DNA from: Streptomyces ortus
GTDB lineage: Bacteria > Actinomycetota > Actinomycetes > Streptomycetales > Streptomycetaceae
Reading direction: 5' to 3'
Length of the DNA stretch: 64,000 nt
Assembly (NCBI RefSeq): GCF_026341275.1
Contig: NZ_JAIFZO010000001.1
Span: forward strand, 620,761 to 684,760
Below are positions 32,459 through 41,234 of the stretch, one piece after another. Below the pieces are notes generated by a model. The model did no database searches and was not told the origin of the DNA. It was given only the letters and a program-made list of their open reading frames with translations. Made by a program: the position numbers and the translations under genes. Numbering within the stretch: the first letter of the stretch is position 1; every line of letters starts with the position of its first letter.

Positions 32459-32491
32459 ACTGGTCTACACCCTTGACTGGTCCAGACCAAG
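32459..32491 (+). promoter_or_regulatory. Tandem DasR-responsive (dre) elements before the chitinase gene
   Basis: ACTGGTCTACACCCTT (32459-32474) and ACTGGTCCAGACCAAG (32476-32491) are consecutive 16-base near-palindromes, 17 bases apart. They match the dre consensus as I recall it (ACTGGTCTAGACCACT), the second better than the first. DasR represses chitinase genes until glucosamine-6-phosphate accumulates. The direct-repeat layout is also the classical chitinase promoter repeat of Streptomyces. Confidence 0.8.
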
Positions 32492-32630
32492 GTGGTGGAG
32501 TGTGCTTCACCACCCCCCACCACGGCCGCCCCGTACGCCGCGGCCGGCCCCGCCGGCACGCGCGTCCAAGGTCCGCCCCGCGCTGCCCTCGTACGGGTCC
32601 GCGGCCGTGCTCCGTGAAGGAGTTGCCCCT

Positions 32631-33518
32631 GTGTCCAGGCGCCGTATCTCCGCGTTCGTGGCCGCGATCGTCCTCGGAACCGCCGCACCGGTGCTCCTGC
32701 CGGCGTCGGGCGCGTCCGCCGCGGCCTGTTCCAGCTACCCGAGCTGGGTGGCCGGCAAGTCCTACGTGACCGGGAACATCGTCCGGTACACCGACGGCAA
32801 GGCCTACATAGCCGAGCACGACAACCCGGGCTACGACCCCACCATCAGCACCTGGTACTGGGAGCCGTACGCCTGTGACAACGGACCCGGCAACCCCTCC
32901 GGGTTCGTCGTCAGCGAGGCCCAGTTCAACCAGATGTTCCCGAACCGGAACGGCTTCTACACCTACAACGGGCTGAAGGCGGCGCTGAGCGCCTACCCGG
33001 CCTTCGCCAACACCGGCAGCGACACGGTGAAGAAGCAGGAGGCCGCGGCCTTCCTCGCCAACGTCAACCACGAGACCGGCGGCCTGGTCCACATCGTCGA
33101 GCAGAACACGGCCAACTACTCGCACTACTGCGACTGGGGCCAGTCCTACGGCTGCCCGGCCGGCCAGTCCGCGTACTACGGCCGCGGGCCCATCCAGCTC
33201 AGCTGGAACTTCAACTACAAGGCGGCCGGCGACGCGCTCGGCATCGACCTCCTGAACAACCCCTGGCTCGTGCAGAACGACTCGGCGGTGGCCTGGAAGA
33301 CCGGCCTCTGGTACTGGAACACACAGTCCGGACCCGGCTCCATGACCGGCCACAACGCGATGGTCAACGGCGCGGGCTTCGGTCAGACCATCCGCTCCAT
33401 CAACGGTTCGCTGGAGTGCGACGGCAGGAACCCGGCCCAGGTGCAGAGCCGGGTGGACAGCTATCAGCGGTTCGTGGGGATCCTCGGCACTTCGGCCGGC
33501 AACAACCTGTACTGCTGA
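32631..33518 (+). CDS. Secreted GH19 chitinase with N-terminal chitin-binding module
   Basis: A 295-residue exported endochitinase. Signal peptide SRRRISAFVAAIVLGTAAPV (cut near ASA-AAC). Residues about 31-80 form a CBM5/12-type module (YPSWVAGKSYVTGNIVRYTD, STWYWEPYAC). The GH19 domain follows: VSEAQFNQMFPNRNGFYTYN, catalytic Glu in ANVNHETGGLVHIVEQ, second acid region in the YYGRGPIQLSWNFNY signature, and cysteines forming the usual disulfides (YSHYCDWGQSYGCP). It hydrolyses chitin with inversion. GTG at 32631 with GAAGGAG eight bases upstream. Controlled most likely by DasR through the two dre sites. Confidence 0.95.
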   Translation: MSRRRISAFVAAIVLGTAAPVLLPASGASAAACSSYPSWVAGKSYVTGNIVRYTDGKAYIAEHDNPGYDPTISTWYWEPYACDNGPGNPSGFVVSEAQFNQMFPNRNGFYTYNGLKAALSAYPAFANTGSDTVKKQEAAAFLANVNHETGGLVHIVEQNTANYSHYCDWGQSYGCPAGQSAYYGRGPIQLSWNFNYKAAGDALGIDLLNNPWLVQNDSAVAWKTGLWYWNTQSGPGSMTGHNAMVNGAGFGQTIRSINGSLECDGRNPAQVQSRVDSYQRFVGILGTSAGNNLYC

Positions 33519-33533
33519 CACCTCCCTTGAGCA

Positions 33534-33570
33534 CTGTGGGGGGGGCGGGTTCACACCGGCCGCCCCACAG
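33534..33570 (+). terminator. Terminator after the chitinase gene
   Basis: CTGTGGGG (33534-33541) pairs with CCCCACAG (33563-33570), and inner GGCGGG/CCGGCC segments can extend the stem. It lies 15 bases after the stop codon and may also serve the convergent DUF4190 gene, which ends 31 bases beyond the hairpin. Confidence 0.7.
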
Positions 33571-33601
33571 CGCTTTCGTAAGGGCGAGTCAGCTGGGCGG
33601 G

Positions 33602-33904
33602 TCAGCCCAGAATGCTCCACGAGGTGCCGCCGTTCACCGCCATCAGCACGGCGAGCAGCACGATGTCCGCGATGCCGAGCCACAGCCCGAGCAGCGCCCT
33701 GAAACGGCGGGGCGTGCCCCGGCGCAGGGCCATGACGGCCAGGACGATGGCGACGGGGCCGAGGAAGAAGTTGAGGACGAGGAGTCCGACCAGGCCGAGC
33801 ACGAAGGAGGCCACGGCCATTCCCTCGGTGTCCCGCCTGCCGGTCGGGCGCACGCCGCGCTCCCGCTCACCGGTCTCCCGTCGCCGGGACTCCGTAAGCC
33901 GCAT
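33602..33904 (-). CDS. DUF4190-type small membrane protein
   Basis: A 100-residue protein with a basic cytoplasmic N-terminus (RRRETGERERGVRPTGRRDT) and two long hydrophobic helices (GMAVASFVLGLVGLLVLNFF, GLWLGIADIVLLAVLMAVNG) joined by VMALRRGTPRRFRALL, the DUF4190 layout. The function is unknown. The ATG at 33904 is chosen: GGAAGGG lies nine bases upstream. It starts four bases after the stop of the small hydrophobic gene upstream, so the two are probably co-transcribed. Confidence 0.78.
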   Translation of the reverse strand: MRLTESRRRETGERERGVRPTGRRDTEGMAVASFVLGLVGLLVLNFFLGPVAIVLAVMALRRGTPRRFRALLGLWLGIADIVLLAVLMAVNGGTSWSILG

Positions 33905-33908
33905 CACG

Positions 33909-34076
33909 TCACGCCCTTCCGGTCCGGCCACCGTGCCTGCGCCGCTCGCGCACCGCGAACACGGCCAGCCACGCGGCGATCGCCACAGCGGCCACCACGG
34001 TCACGGGCAGGGGAAGATAGGCGGCCGACCCGAGCAGCACGGCCAGCACCAGGACGGCCACGACAAGGAAGATCAC
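33909..34076 (-). CDS. Small hydrophobic protein (55 residues)
   Basis: Two predicted membrane helices (IFLVVAVLVLAVLLGSAAYL, TVVAAVAIAAWLAVFAVRER) and a basic C-terminal tail (RERRRHGGRTGRA). No family recognised. GTG start six bases after GGGAG. It immediately precedes the DUF4190 gene and is divergent from the ATP-grasp gene. Confidence 0.6.
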   Translation of the reverse strand: MIFLVVAVLVLAVLLGSAAYLPLPVTVVAAVAIAAWLAVFAVRERRRHGGRTGRA

Positions 34077-34265
34077 GTCTGCTCCCGTTCGTGCGGGGAC
34101 AAGGACAAGGCGTTGGATCGCCCTTTCATGCACATGCGGATACGGGTGTCCCGGTGGTCGCACATCACACCTGCGAACACTCCGGCCGGTGGCGGAGATT
34201 CGCCCCGACGCTCAGGGGTACCCCACGGTCTTCCGTCCGATCCGCACAGAACTGGAAGGTTGCCG

Positions 34266-35600
34266 GTGACCGAGAAGAACGCGCCCGATGTGAAGAACGT
34301 CTTCGTCCTGGGTCTCGACGACGCCAACCTGCCCACGCTCGAAGCGGCGGCGGCAGCCAGGTCGTTGCGCTACCACCCGCTGCTGACGATCGAGGAACTG
34401 CAGAGCGGCGAGGTGTCCGTCCCGGAGCTCATCGACAGGGCCAGGGCCGTGCTGGACGCCTTCGACGGGAGTATCGACGCGATCGTCGGCTACTGGGACT
34501 TCCCGGTGAGCACCCTCGTGCCCATCCTCGCCGAGCAGTACGGGACCCGTAGCACCGGCCTGGAGTCCGTGGTCAAGTGCGAGCACAAGTACTGGAGCCG
34601 GCTGGAGCAGCAGAAGGTCACCGACAGGCACCCGCGGTTCGGCCGGGTCGATCTGGACACCGACGACCCGCAGCCGCCCGAGAACGTACGGTTCCCGATG
34701 TGGGTCAAGCCCGCGCTCTCGTACTCCTCCGAACTCGCCTTCGGGGTCGAGGACATGGACGAGTTCCAGGACGCCGTGCGGCAGATACGCGAGGGGATCT
34801 CCCGGGTCGGCCGGCCCTTCGAGGACATCCTCGACCGGATCGAACTGCCGCCCGAGATGGAGGGCGTCGGCGCCCAGGTCTGCCTCGCCGAGGAGACGAT
34901 GACGGGCCTCCAGGTCGCCGTCGAGGGATACGTCCACCAGGGCGAGGTCACCGTCTACGGCGTGCTGGACTCCATCAACTACCCCGGCACCTCCAGCTTC
35001 CAGCGGCACCAGTACCCCTCGACACTGCCGCCCGCGGTCATCACCCAGCTGCACGACGTCACCGAGCGCGTGATGCGCAGGATCGGCTTCGAGTCGGCCA
35101 CCTTCAGCGTGGAGTACTTCTACGACCCGAAGACCCAGGAGATCAGCCTGCTGGAGATCAACCCCCGGCACTCCCAGTCCCACGCCGAGCTGTTCGAGTA
35201 CGTCGACGGCGTGCCCAACCACCACGCCATGCTCGCCCTCGCGCTGGGCGACGATCCGGCCATGCCGCAGCGCAAGGGCCCGTACGCGATGGCCGCGAAG
35301 TGGTACTACCGCTGGTTCACCGACGGGGTGGTCCGCGACGTGCCCTCGGCCGACGACCTCGCCCGCGTCGAGCACGAGGCCGACGGGGTGCGCGTGGACG
35401 TCACCACCCAGGAGGGGCAGGTCCTCTCCGACCTCTCCCAGCAGGACTCCTACAGCTACGAGCTGGCGCACATATTCACCGGCGGGAACAGCGAGGACGA
35501 CCTGAGGGCGAAGTACGACCACTGCGTGGCCGCGCTGGGACTCACCTTCGACGAGATCCCGAAGGAACAGGAGCAGGAACAGGAACGGCCCGGCGCGTAG
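34266..35600 (+). CDS. ATP-grasp ligase of unknown substrate
   Basis: A 444-residue enzyme of the ATP-grasp superfamily, which forms amide or thioester bonds via acyl-phosphates. N-terminal Rossmann-like domain: VKNVFVLGLDDANLPTLEAA, IDAIVGYWDFPVSTLVPILA. ATP-binding region: RFPMWVKPALSYSSELAFGV (the Lys is the first ATP contact) and GAQVCLAEETMTGLQVAVEG. Metal-binding end: SVEYFYDPKTQEISLLEINP followed by RHSQS. It resembles carboxylate-amine ligases used in peptide natural products and amino-acid ligations. The start is a GTG behind GGAAGG. The C-terminal tail is Glu/Gln repeats (KEQEQEQERPGA). CocE-type hydrolase follows after 61 bases. Confidence 0.85.
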   Translation: MTEKNAPDVKNVFVLGLDDANLPTLEAAAAARSLRYHPLLTIEELQSGEVSVPELIDRARAVLDAFDGSIDAIVGYWDFPVSTLVPILAEQYGTRSTGLESVVKCEHKYWSRLEQQKVTDRHPRFGRVDLDTDDPQPPENVRFPMWVKPALSYSSELAFGVEDMDEFQDAVRQIREGISRVGRPFEDILDRIELPPEMEGVGAQVCLAEETMTGLQVAVEGYVHQGEVTVYGVLDSINYPGTSSFQRHQYPSTLPPAVITQLHDVTERVMRRIGFESATFSVEYFYDPKTQEISLLEINPRHSQSHAELFEYVDGVPNHHAMLALALGDDPAMPQRKGPYAMAAKWYYRWFTDGVVRDVPSADDLARVEHEADGVRVDVTTQEGQVLSDLSQQDSYSYELAHIFTGGNSEDDLRAKYDHCVAALGLTFDEIPKEQEQEQERPGA

Positions 35601-35661
35601 CCACCGCGCGCACGACGGCCGCCCGCACCACGACCGCACGACCAAGGAGCAAGTCCGCCTC

Positions 35662-37725
35662 ATGCGCTACGTGAGCAATCTGCCGTACGCGACGAAGGAA
35701 GAGGAGGACGTCCGAATCCCGATGCCCGACGGCGTCCAGCTGTCGGCCCGTGTCCGGCGCCCCACCTCCTCAGACAACGAGCCCGTCCCCGCGGTGCTGG
35801 AGTACATCCCCTACCGCAAACGCGACCTCACCTCGGTGCGCGACTCCCTGCACCACCCCTACATCGCCGGTCACGGCTACGCCTGCGTACGTGTCGACCT
35901 GCGCGGCACCGGCGACTCGGAGGGGGTGCTGCGGGACGAGTACCTGGAACAGGAACAGGCCGACGCCGAAGCGGTCCTCGCCTGGCTCGCCGACCAGCCC
36001 TGGTGCGACGGCAGCACCGGCATGATGGGCCTGTCCTGGGGTGCCTTCGCCGCCCTCCAGGTGGCCGCCCGGCAGCCGCCGAGCCTCCGCGCCGTCGTCA
36101 TCGCGTCCTTCACGGACGACCGGCACGCCGACGACATGCACTACATGGGCGGCGCCATGCTCTCGGACAACCTCGCCGAGGCCGGCACCATGTTCGCCTA
36201 CGCGACCCTCCCGCCCGACCCCGCCGTGGTCGGCGACCGCTGGCGCGAGATGTGGCACGAACGCCTGGAGAACTCCGGTCCCTGGGTCCTGCCCTGGCTG
36301 CGCCACCAGCGCCGGGACGACTACTGGCGGCACGCCTCCGTCGCCGAGGACTACTCGGCCGTCCAGTGCCCCGTCCTCGCCTCCAGCGGCTGGGCGGACG
36401 GCTACTCCAACGCCGTGACCCGGCTGCTCGGCAACCTGGACGTGCCCCGCAAGGGACTGATCGGCCCCTGGTCGCACAAGTTCCCCCACCTCGGAGAGCC
36501 CGGCCCCGCCATCGGTTACCTCCAGGAAGTGGTGCGCTGGTGGGACCACTGGCTCAAGGGCGTCGACAACGGCGTCATGGACGGCCCCATGCTGCGCACC
36601 TGGATGCAGGACAGCGTGCCCCCGTCCACCTCCTACGAGGAGCGCCCCGGCCGCTGGGTGGCCGAACCCACCTGGCCGTCCCCGCAGATCCATCCCGTCA
36701 GGTACCCGCTGACCCGCCACCGGATCAACCCGCCGGTCGACGCCGCCCCCGATGCGGATGCCGACGTCGATCTCGGTGGCGGCAGCGACGGCGCCCGGAT
36801 GACCGTACGGTCGCCGCTGTCCGTCGGGCAGTTCGCCGGCAAGTGGGCCTCCTACAACGCGCCCCCGGACCTGCCGTACGACCAGCGTGAGGAGGACGGC
36901 GGTTCCCTCGTCTTCGAGACCGAGCCGCTGACCGAACGGCTGGAGATCCTCGGCTCACCGACCGTGGAGCTGGACCTCGCGGCGGACCGGCCGGTCGCGA
37001 TGGTCGCCGCGCGTCTGTCCGACGTGAGCCCCGAGGGCGCCGCCACCCGTGTCACCTACGGTCTGCTCAACATCACCCGCCGGGAGAGCACCGAGAACCC
37101 CGAGCCCCTGGAGCCGGGGACGCGGTACCGCGCGACCGTCCAGCTCAACGGAGTGGCCCAGGCGTTCCCGCCCGGCCACCGGGTCCGGCTCTCCCTGTCC
37201 ACGTCGTACTGGCCGCTCGCCTGGCCGCCGCCCGAGCCGGCGCTGCTGAGCGTGTACGAGGGCTCCAGCACCCTCACGCTCCCCGTGCGCCCGACGGAGG
37301 AACCGGACGGGCTGCCGGCGAACCCGTTCGAGGAGCCCGAGGGCACCTCACCGCTGTCCGTCACGCGGCTGACCGCCCCGGACGCCCGGTGGGAGGTGAA
37401 GCGCGACATGGTCGACTACCGCGCCGAACTGGAGATCGTGAAGGACCAGGGACTCGTCCACTTCGACGAGATCGGTCTCGACGTCGGCCGCCGCGCCTAC
37501 GAGCGCTACACCTCCGTCGCCGACGACTTCACCTCGGCCACCGGCGAGTCGACCTGGACCATGCGCTTCAGGCGCGACGACTGGGACGTCCGCGTGGAGA
37601 CGCACACGAGGCTGACCTGCGACGAGACGGACTTCTTCGTGGACGCCACGCTGGACGGCTACGAGGGCGGGCGCCGGGTCTTCTCGCGCACCTGGAACGA
37701 GACGGTGCCGCGGGACCTGCTGTAG
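35662..37725 (+). CDS. CocE/NonD family serine hydrolase (X-Pro dipeptidyl-peptidase S15 type)
   Basis: A 687-residue cytoplasmic hydrolase. The alpha/beta domain has VRIPMPDGVQLSARVRRPTS, oxyanion Tyr in VLEYIPYRKRDLTS, VDLRGTGDSEGVLRDEY, the nucleophile elbow MMGLSWGAFAALQVAA, acid in SGWADGYSNA and His in GPWSHKFPHLGEPG. A C-terminal jelly-roll (GSPTVELDLAADRPVAMVAA, FPPGHRVRLSLSTSYWPLAW) completes the S15 fold; the tail after residue about 560 is an extra beta domain. These enzymes cleave esters, beta-lactams or Xaa-Pro peptides. As the partner of the ATP-grasp gene it may act on the same amide product. The ATG at 35662 follows CCAAGGAG. Confidence 0.9.
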   Translation: MRYVSNLPYATKEEEDVRIPMPDGVQLSARVRRPTSSDNEPVPAVLEYIPYRKRDLTSVRDSLHHPYIAGHGYACVRVDLRGTGDSEGVLRDEYLEQEQADAEAVLAWLADQPWCDGSTGMMGLSWGAFAALQVAARQPPSLRAVVIASFTDDRHADDMHYMGGAMLSDNLAEAGTMFAYATLPPDPAVVGDRWREMWHERLENSGPWVLPWLRHQRRDDYWRHASVAEDYSAVQCPVLASSGWADGYSNAVTRLLGNLDVPRKGLIGPWSHKFPHLGEPGPAIGYLQEVVRWWDHWLKGVDNGVMDGPMLRTWMQDSVPPSTSYEERPGRWVAEPTWPSPQIHPVRYPLTRHRINPPVDAAPDADADVDLGGGSDGARMTVRSPLSVGQFAGKWASYNAPPDLPYDQREEDGGSLVFETEPLTERLEILGSPTVELDLAADRPVAMVAARLSDVSPEGAATRVTYGLLNITRRESTENPEPLEPGTRYRATVQLNGVAQAFPPGHRVRLSLSTSYWPLAWPPPEPALLSVYEGSSTLTLPVRPTEEPDGLPANPFEEPEGTSPLSVTRLTAPDARWEVKRDMVDYRAELEIVKDQGLVHFDEIGLDVGRRAYERYTSVADDFTSATGESTWTMRFRRDDWDVRVETHTRLTCDETDFFVDATLDGYEGGRRVFSRTWNETVPRDLL

Positions 37726-37810
37726 GGGCCGGACGCGTCTTTCCGCGTCGGCCGGGCACCCGCAGAGGAAGAGCCGCACACCACGACATCATTCGAGGAG
37801 ACGTTGCAGC

Positions 37811-38203
37811 GTGAGCACACTCACTGGTCTTGAACGAGCCATGGAACGCTTCGGAGGGTCGCTGCTCGCGCACTTCCGCCACAAGGAACCGGTCGAACTG
37901 ATCGAGGCCTTGCACAAGGAGTGCGACGACCACATCGTGGTGTGCAGCGAGAGCCGCGTCGTCGTCCCCAACGCCTACGACGTGGAGCTGGCCGAGTTCG
38001 CCCATGAGGAGCTGGAGCGCAACGGCGGCCGGATAGACCAGGTGCTCACCGACAGCCTGCTGCGCCACGGCGAGAAGCAGGGTTACGAGTGGGCCGGCCC
38101 GCTGACGGTGCACGTCACCCGGTCACCGGACCTGCCCAACGGCCGGTACCGGGTGGCGAGCGCTGTCATGAAGCACGTGCGGGCCGAAGCCTTTCAGCAC
38201 TGA
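37811..38203 (+). CDS. Stand-alone DUF3662 (FhaA N-terminal) domain protein
   Basis: A 130-residue protein equal to the N-terminal domain of FhaA, without the FHA phosphopeptide-binding domain. Diagnostic are LERAMERFGGSLLAHFRHKE, PVELIEALHKECDDH and SESRVVVPNAYDVELAEFAH. In FhaA this domain is of unknown role in a Ser/Thr-kinase-linked cell-wall pathway. GTG start behind TCGAGGAGA; it begins 86 bases after the CocE gene and may belong to the same transcript. It converges on the DUF5709 gene (13 bases between stops). Confidence 0.82.
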   Translation: MSTLTGLERAMERFGGSLLAHFRHKEPVELIEALHKECDDHIVVCSESRVVVPNAYDVELAEFAHEELERNGGRIDQVLTDSLLRHGEKQGYEWAGPLTVHVTRSPDLPNGRYRVASAVMKHVRAEAFQH

Positions 38204-38215
38204 CCGCTCAGTGGG

Positions 38216-38707
38216 TCAGTCCCGCCGCAGAGGGGCCGGCGGCAGCTCCTCCTCCTCGGGGATGAGATGGACGGCGGCCTCCTCGGCGCCCGCGGCCCCG
38301 CCGTCGATGCCGATGTCCGAGGCGACCGCCTCCTTCGTCATGTCCTCGTGCGCGCCCTCGTCGGGCGCCAACAGACGGCCCGCGCGCTCGTCGCCGACCT
38401 CGGGGTCGGTCGCCTCGCCCTCCCCGTAGGGAAGGTCACCGATGCCGTCGCCGACCGGGGGCTCCTCGTCGGGGACCTCCTGGCGCAGCCGTTCGTCGAG
38501 GCTCTCGCCCTCGTGCTGCTCGGCCGCCGTGACACCCGTCTTGGTGACCCCCAGCGGCTTCTCGGGCGGTGAATAGCCCTCGTCGAGCACATCGTCGTAC
38601 GTATGTTCGTCCACGGCGTCCTGGAGATCGAGCGGCGCCGCGTCCGCCTGCTCCTCGTTGGTGCCCGTGGGCTGGTAGACGTCGTCGGCCATGTTGTCGT
38701 CACTCAT
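38216..38707 (-). CDS. DUF5709 family acidic protein
   Basis: A 163-residue, strongly acidic, mostly disordered soluble protein. The conserved core is EHTYDDVLDEGYSPPEKPLG, followed by VTAAEQHEGESLDERLRQEV and DERAGRLLAPDEGAHEDMTK, with EAVASDIGIDGGAAGAEEAA near the end; this is the DUF5709 pattern common in streptomycetes. The function is unknown. The ATG at 38707 fits; the gene has its own promoter region, divergent from the PI-PLC-like gene. Confidence 0.85.
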   Translation of the reverse strand: MSDDNMADDVYQPTGTNEEQADAAPLDLQDAVDEHTYDDVLDEGYSPPEKPLGVTKTGVTAAEQHEGESLDERLRQEVPDEEPPVGDGIGDLPYGEGEATDPEVGDERAGRLLAPDEGAHEDMTKEAVASDIGIDGGAAGAEEAAVHLIPEEEELPPAPLRRD

Positions 38708-38892
38708 GTTCGGCCTCCCGGCGCGGTGATCGTTTCTTTCCCCGTAGGAGTTACGCGGTGCCCGGCATGGGCCTCGTGAAACGCCGCGCTATTGACCGGT
38801 ACATACCAACCCGATTGAGTGTCCCGCGCAGACCCCCCACTTTCCCGGCCGCCGACCAGGCGCCGCCGCGCTGCCGAAGGGACCTCACCGCC

Positions 38893-40257
38893 ATGCGGAG
38901 ATTCCGCCCCCTGTTCGCCCTCACCGCCGCCGCGGCGGCCCTGACCACCGCCCTGGCCGCCCCCTCCCACGCCGCGGAGGTGCCGACGGCGGGCGTGTTC
39001 TACGTACAGAGCGCGGTCACCGGCCTGAACGCCGCCGACAGCGGGGGAGCGGTCGTCCAGCGCAACCCCAAGGGCAACGAGGACCGCCAGCAGTGGACGC
39101 TGCGGGCCACCGGCACCTCGTACGTCCTGGAGAGCACCGACAGCGCGGGCAGCTGCCTGGGCCGCTCCGGGGCCCAGGCGCGCACCGTGGCCTGCGCGGG
39201 CGCCGACGCCGCGTGGGAGATCACCTCCACGGGGACCGACCGCTACCGGCTCAAGGTGCCCGGCGCCGACCAGTACCTGACCCTCGGCGCGAAGGCCTCC
39301 GGCGCCAACTACCCCGCGCAGCTCGCCGTCGGCGCGGCGGGCGACCCGGCCGCCTGGTACCTGACCCCGGTGACGTCCCCGACCTCCCCGATGCCTTCGG
39401 CGGGCCGACGCACGCTCGACCAGGTCACGTTCCTCACCTCCCACAACGCCTACGCCAACGGCGTGGACGGTGGCTTCGCCCCGCCCTTCGTCAACCTCGT
39501 CCCCAATCAGAGCCGGGGCATCAACCAGCAACTCACCGACGGCGTACGCGGGTTCATGCTGGACATCCACCAGACGTCGGACGGCGCGATCCTGTGCCAC
39601 AACAGCTGCACCCTCGTCAGCAGGCCGGTGGCCCTGAACGTGGACCTCCAGCGCATGGTCGACTTCCTGCGGCAGAACCCGAACGAGATCGTCACCGTGT
39701 TCCTGGAGGACTACGTCGACCCCGGCGTCCTGCGCGGCGAACTGGCCCGGGTGAACGGCCTGGCCGACGTCCTCTACCGCCCGGACCAGGCCGGCGTACG
39801 CGTGAACGGCTGGCCGAAGGTGGCGGACCTGATCGCCGCCAACGACCGGCTGCTGATCTTCACCGACCACAGCCGTTCCGCCGACGAGTCCGCCGGGCTC
39901 ACCCGGGACAGCTTCGGCGTCATGTACCAGCGCGAGTGGACCGTGGAGAACTACTGGTCCATGGGCTCGGGCCTCGGCAGCTCCGACTGGTCCTGCTACA
40001 GCCGCTGGTACGACGCCAACACCAACGTCCCCCTCACGGCCACGGCGCCGCCCTTCCGCCCGCTCTTCGTGATGAACCACTTCCGGGACGCGGCGATCAC
40101 CTCGACCGCCACCACCGACAACACCAAACTCACCGACCGGGCACAGCGGTTCTGTCAGCCCGCCGCCCGCAAGAAGCCCAACTTCCTCGCGGTGGACCGC
40201 TACGACCTCGGCTCCCCGGCCTCGGCGGTGGCCACGCTGAACACGTACACGTACTGA
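38893..40257 (+). CDS. Secreted protein with PI-PLC X-type domain and lectin-like N-terminal domain
   Basis: A 454-residue exported protein. Signal peptide RRFRPLFALTAAAAALTTAL, cut after SHA-AEV. Residues about 30-165 look like a beta-trefoil (VLESTDSAGSCLGRSG, EDRQQWTLRATGTSY: QxW motif). From about residue 175 a PI-PLC-like barrel: FLTSHNAYANGVDGGF with the first catalytic His, GVRGFMLDIHQTSDGAILCH with the metal acids and second His, and VTVFLEDYVDPG. Substrate could be phosphatidylinositol or a GPI-like glycolipid. C-terminus NFLAVDRYDLGSPASAVATL is homologous to the fragment at 1312-1512. ATG at 38893 is 11 bases after AAGGGA. Confidence 0.87.
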   Translation: MRRFRPLFALTAAAAALTTALAAPSHAAEVPTAGVFYVQSAVTGLNAADSGGAVVQRNPKGNEDRQQWTLRATGTSYVLESTDSAGSCLGRSGAQARTVACAGADAAWEITSTGTDRYRLKVPGADQYLTLGAKASGANYPAQLAVGAAGDPAAWYLTPVTSPTSPMPSAGRRTLDQVTFLTSHNAYANGVDGGFAPPFVNLVPNQSRGINQQLTDGVRGFMLDIHQTSDGAILCHNSCTLVSRPVALNVDLQRMVDFLRQNPNEIVTVFLEDYVDPGVLRGELARVNGLADVLYRPDQAGVRVNGWPKVADLIAANDRLLIFTDHSRSADESAGLTRDSFGVMYQREWTVENYWSMGSGLGSSDWSCYSRWYDANTNVPLTATAPPFRPLFVMNHFRDAAITSTATTDNTKLTDRAQRFCQPAARKKPNFLAVDRYDLGSPASAVATLNTYTY

Positions 40258-40283
40258 CGCCGGACACGCACCGGACACGCAAA

Positions 40284-40319
40284 CGCCGCTTCCCCCGGGT
40301 CCTGTCGGGGGAAGCGGCG
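40284..40319. terminator. Bidirectional terminator between PI-PLC-like and dienelactone hydrolase genes
   Basis: CGCCGCTTCCCCCG (40284-40297) pairs perfectly with CGGGGGAAGCGGCG (40306-40319): 14 base pairs with an 8-base loop. It lies 27 bases from either convergent stop codon. Confidence 0.9.
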
Positions 40320-40345
40320 AACCGGCCGCACGGCGGGGCGCGCGG

Positions 40346-41056
40346 TCAGCCGAGCTGGGCGTGCAGGAACTCGACCGTGCTCTGCCAGGCCTGCGCGGAC
40401 GACTCGGGGTCGTGGGTCTCCGGGCGGCCGTCGTTGAAGAAGGCGTGGTCGGCCGGGTAGACGCGGAAGTCCGGGGTGATGCCCGACTGCTCGCGGATGG
40501 TCTCACCGAGGGAGGTGAGGGAGTCCACGGGGATCGCGGAGTCGCGCTCGCCGTAATGGCCGAGGATCTGGGCCTTGAGACCGGAGAAGTCCGGGATGTC
40601 GCCCTGGATGACCCCGTAGAACGGGACGGCGGCGCGGACGCGCAGGTCGGTGGCCGCCTGGTAGAGCACGAAACCGCCGCCCATGCAGAAGCCGACCGAG
40701 CCGACGCTCTCGGACGTGACCTCCGGCATGGCCAGCAGATGGTCGACGGCGCCGGACAGCAGCTCGACACCGCGCGGCACGGGCAGCTCCTGCATCATGC
40801 GGTACGCCTCGGAGCTGTCGTGGGCGACGTTGCCGCCGTAGAGGTCCGGGGCCAGCGCCACGAAGCCCTCCTTCGCCAGCCGGTCGGTGACGTCCGCGAT
40901 GTGGTCGGTCAGCCCCCACCACTCCTGGATGACGATGACACCAGGCCCTCGTCCGGCCGGTGGCAGTGCCAGGTAACCGTGCGCGGTGGTGCCGCCGCTC
41001 GGGAAGGTGACGTTCTGGTGGGCGGGTGCCCCGGTCGACCTGGGCGTCTCGGACAT
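40346..41056 (-). CDS. Dienelactone hydrolase family protein
   Basis: A 236-residue alpha/beta hydrolase with a cysteine nucleophile. Visible: GPGVIVIQEWWGLTDHIADV with the substrate-binding Glu/Trp, ALAPDLYGGNVAHDSSEAYR, nucleophile SVGFCMGGGFVLYQ, and catalytic His in YPADHAFFNDGRPETHD. The family hydrolyses lactones in chloroaromatic degradation but is widely used for other esters, so the substrate is not fixed. ATG at 41056; divergent from the VOC gene over 178 bases. Confidence 0.93.
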   Translation of the reverse strand: MSETPRSTGAPAHQNVTFPSGGTTAHGYLALPPAGRGPGVIVIQEWWGLTDHIADVTDRLAKEGFVALAPDLYGGNVAHDSSEAYRMMQELPVPRGVELLSGAVDHLLAMPEVTSESVGSVGFCMGGGFVLYQAATDLRVRAAVPFYGVIQGDIPDFSGLKAQILGHYGERDSAIPVDSLTSLGETIREQSGITPDFRVYPADHAFFNDGRPETHDPESSAQAWQSTVEFLHAQLG

Positions 41057-41234
41057 GGTGGGTCACTCCTGTCACTCGATCCTCCCTCCAGCATGCAGGA
41101 GACGAATTCGGGGTGGGCGGGCGACCCCCCGGCGATGGCGTATCCTCGCGTGTTACGTATAACCCTTGCCGTACGCCCTTGCTGCACCACTTCACCGACA
41201 GCTCCTGCTGCCGCGAAACCCCGGAGAGGCCCCG

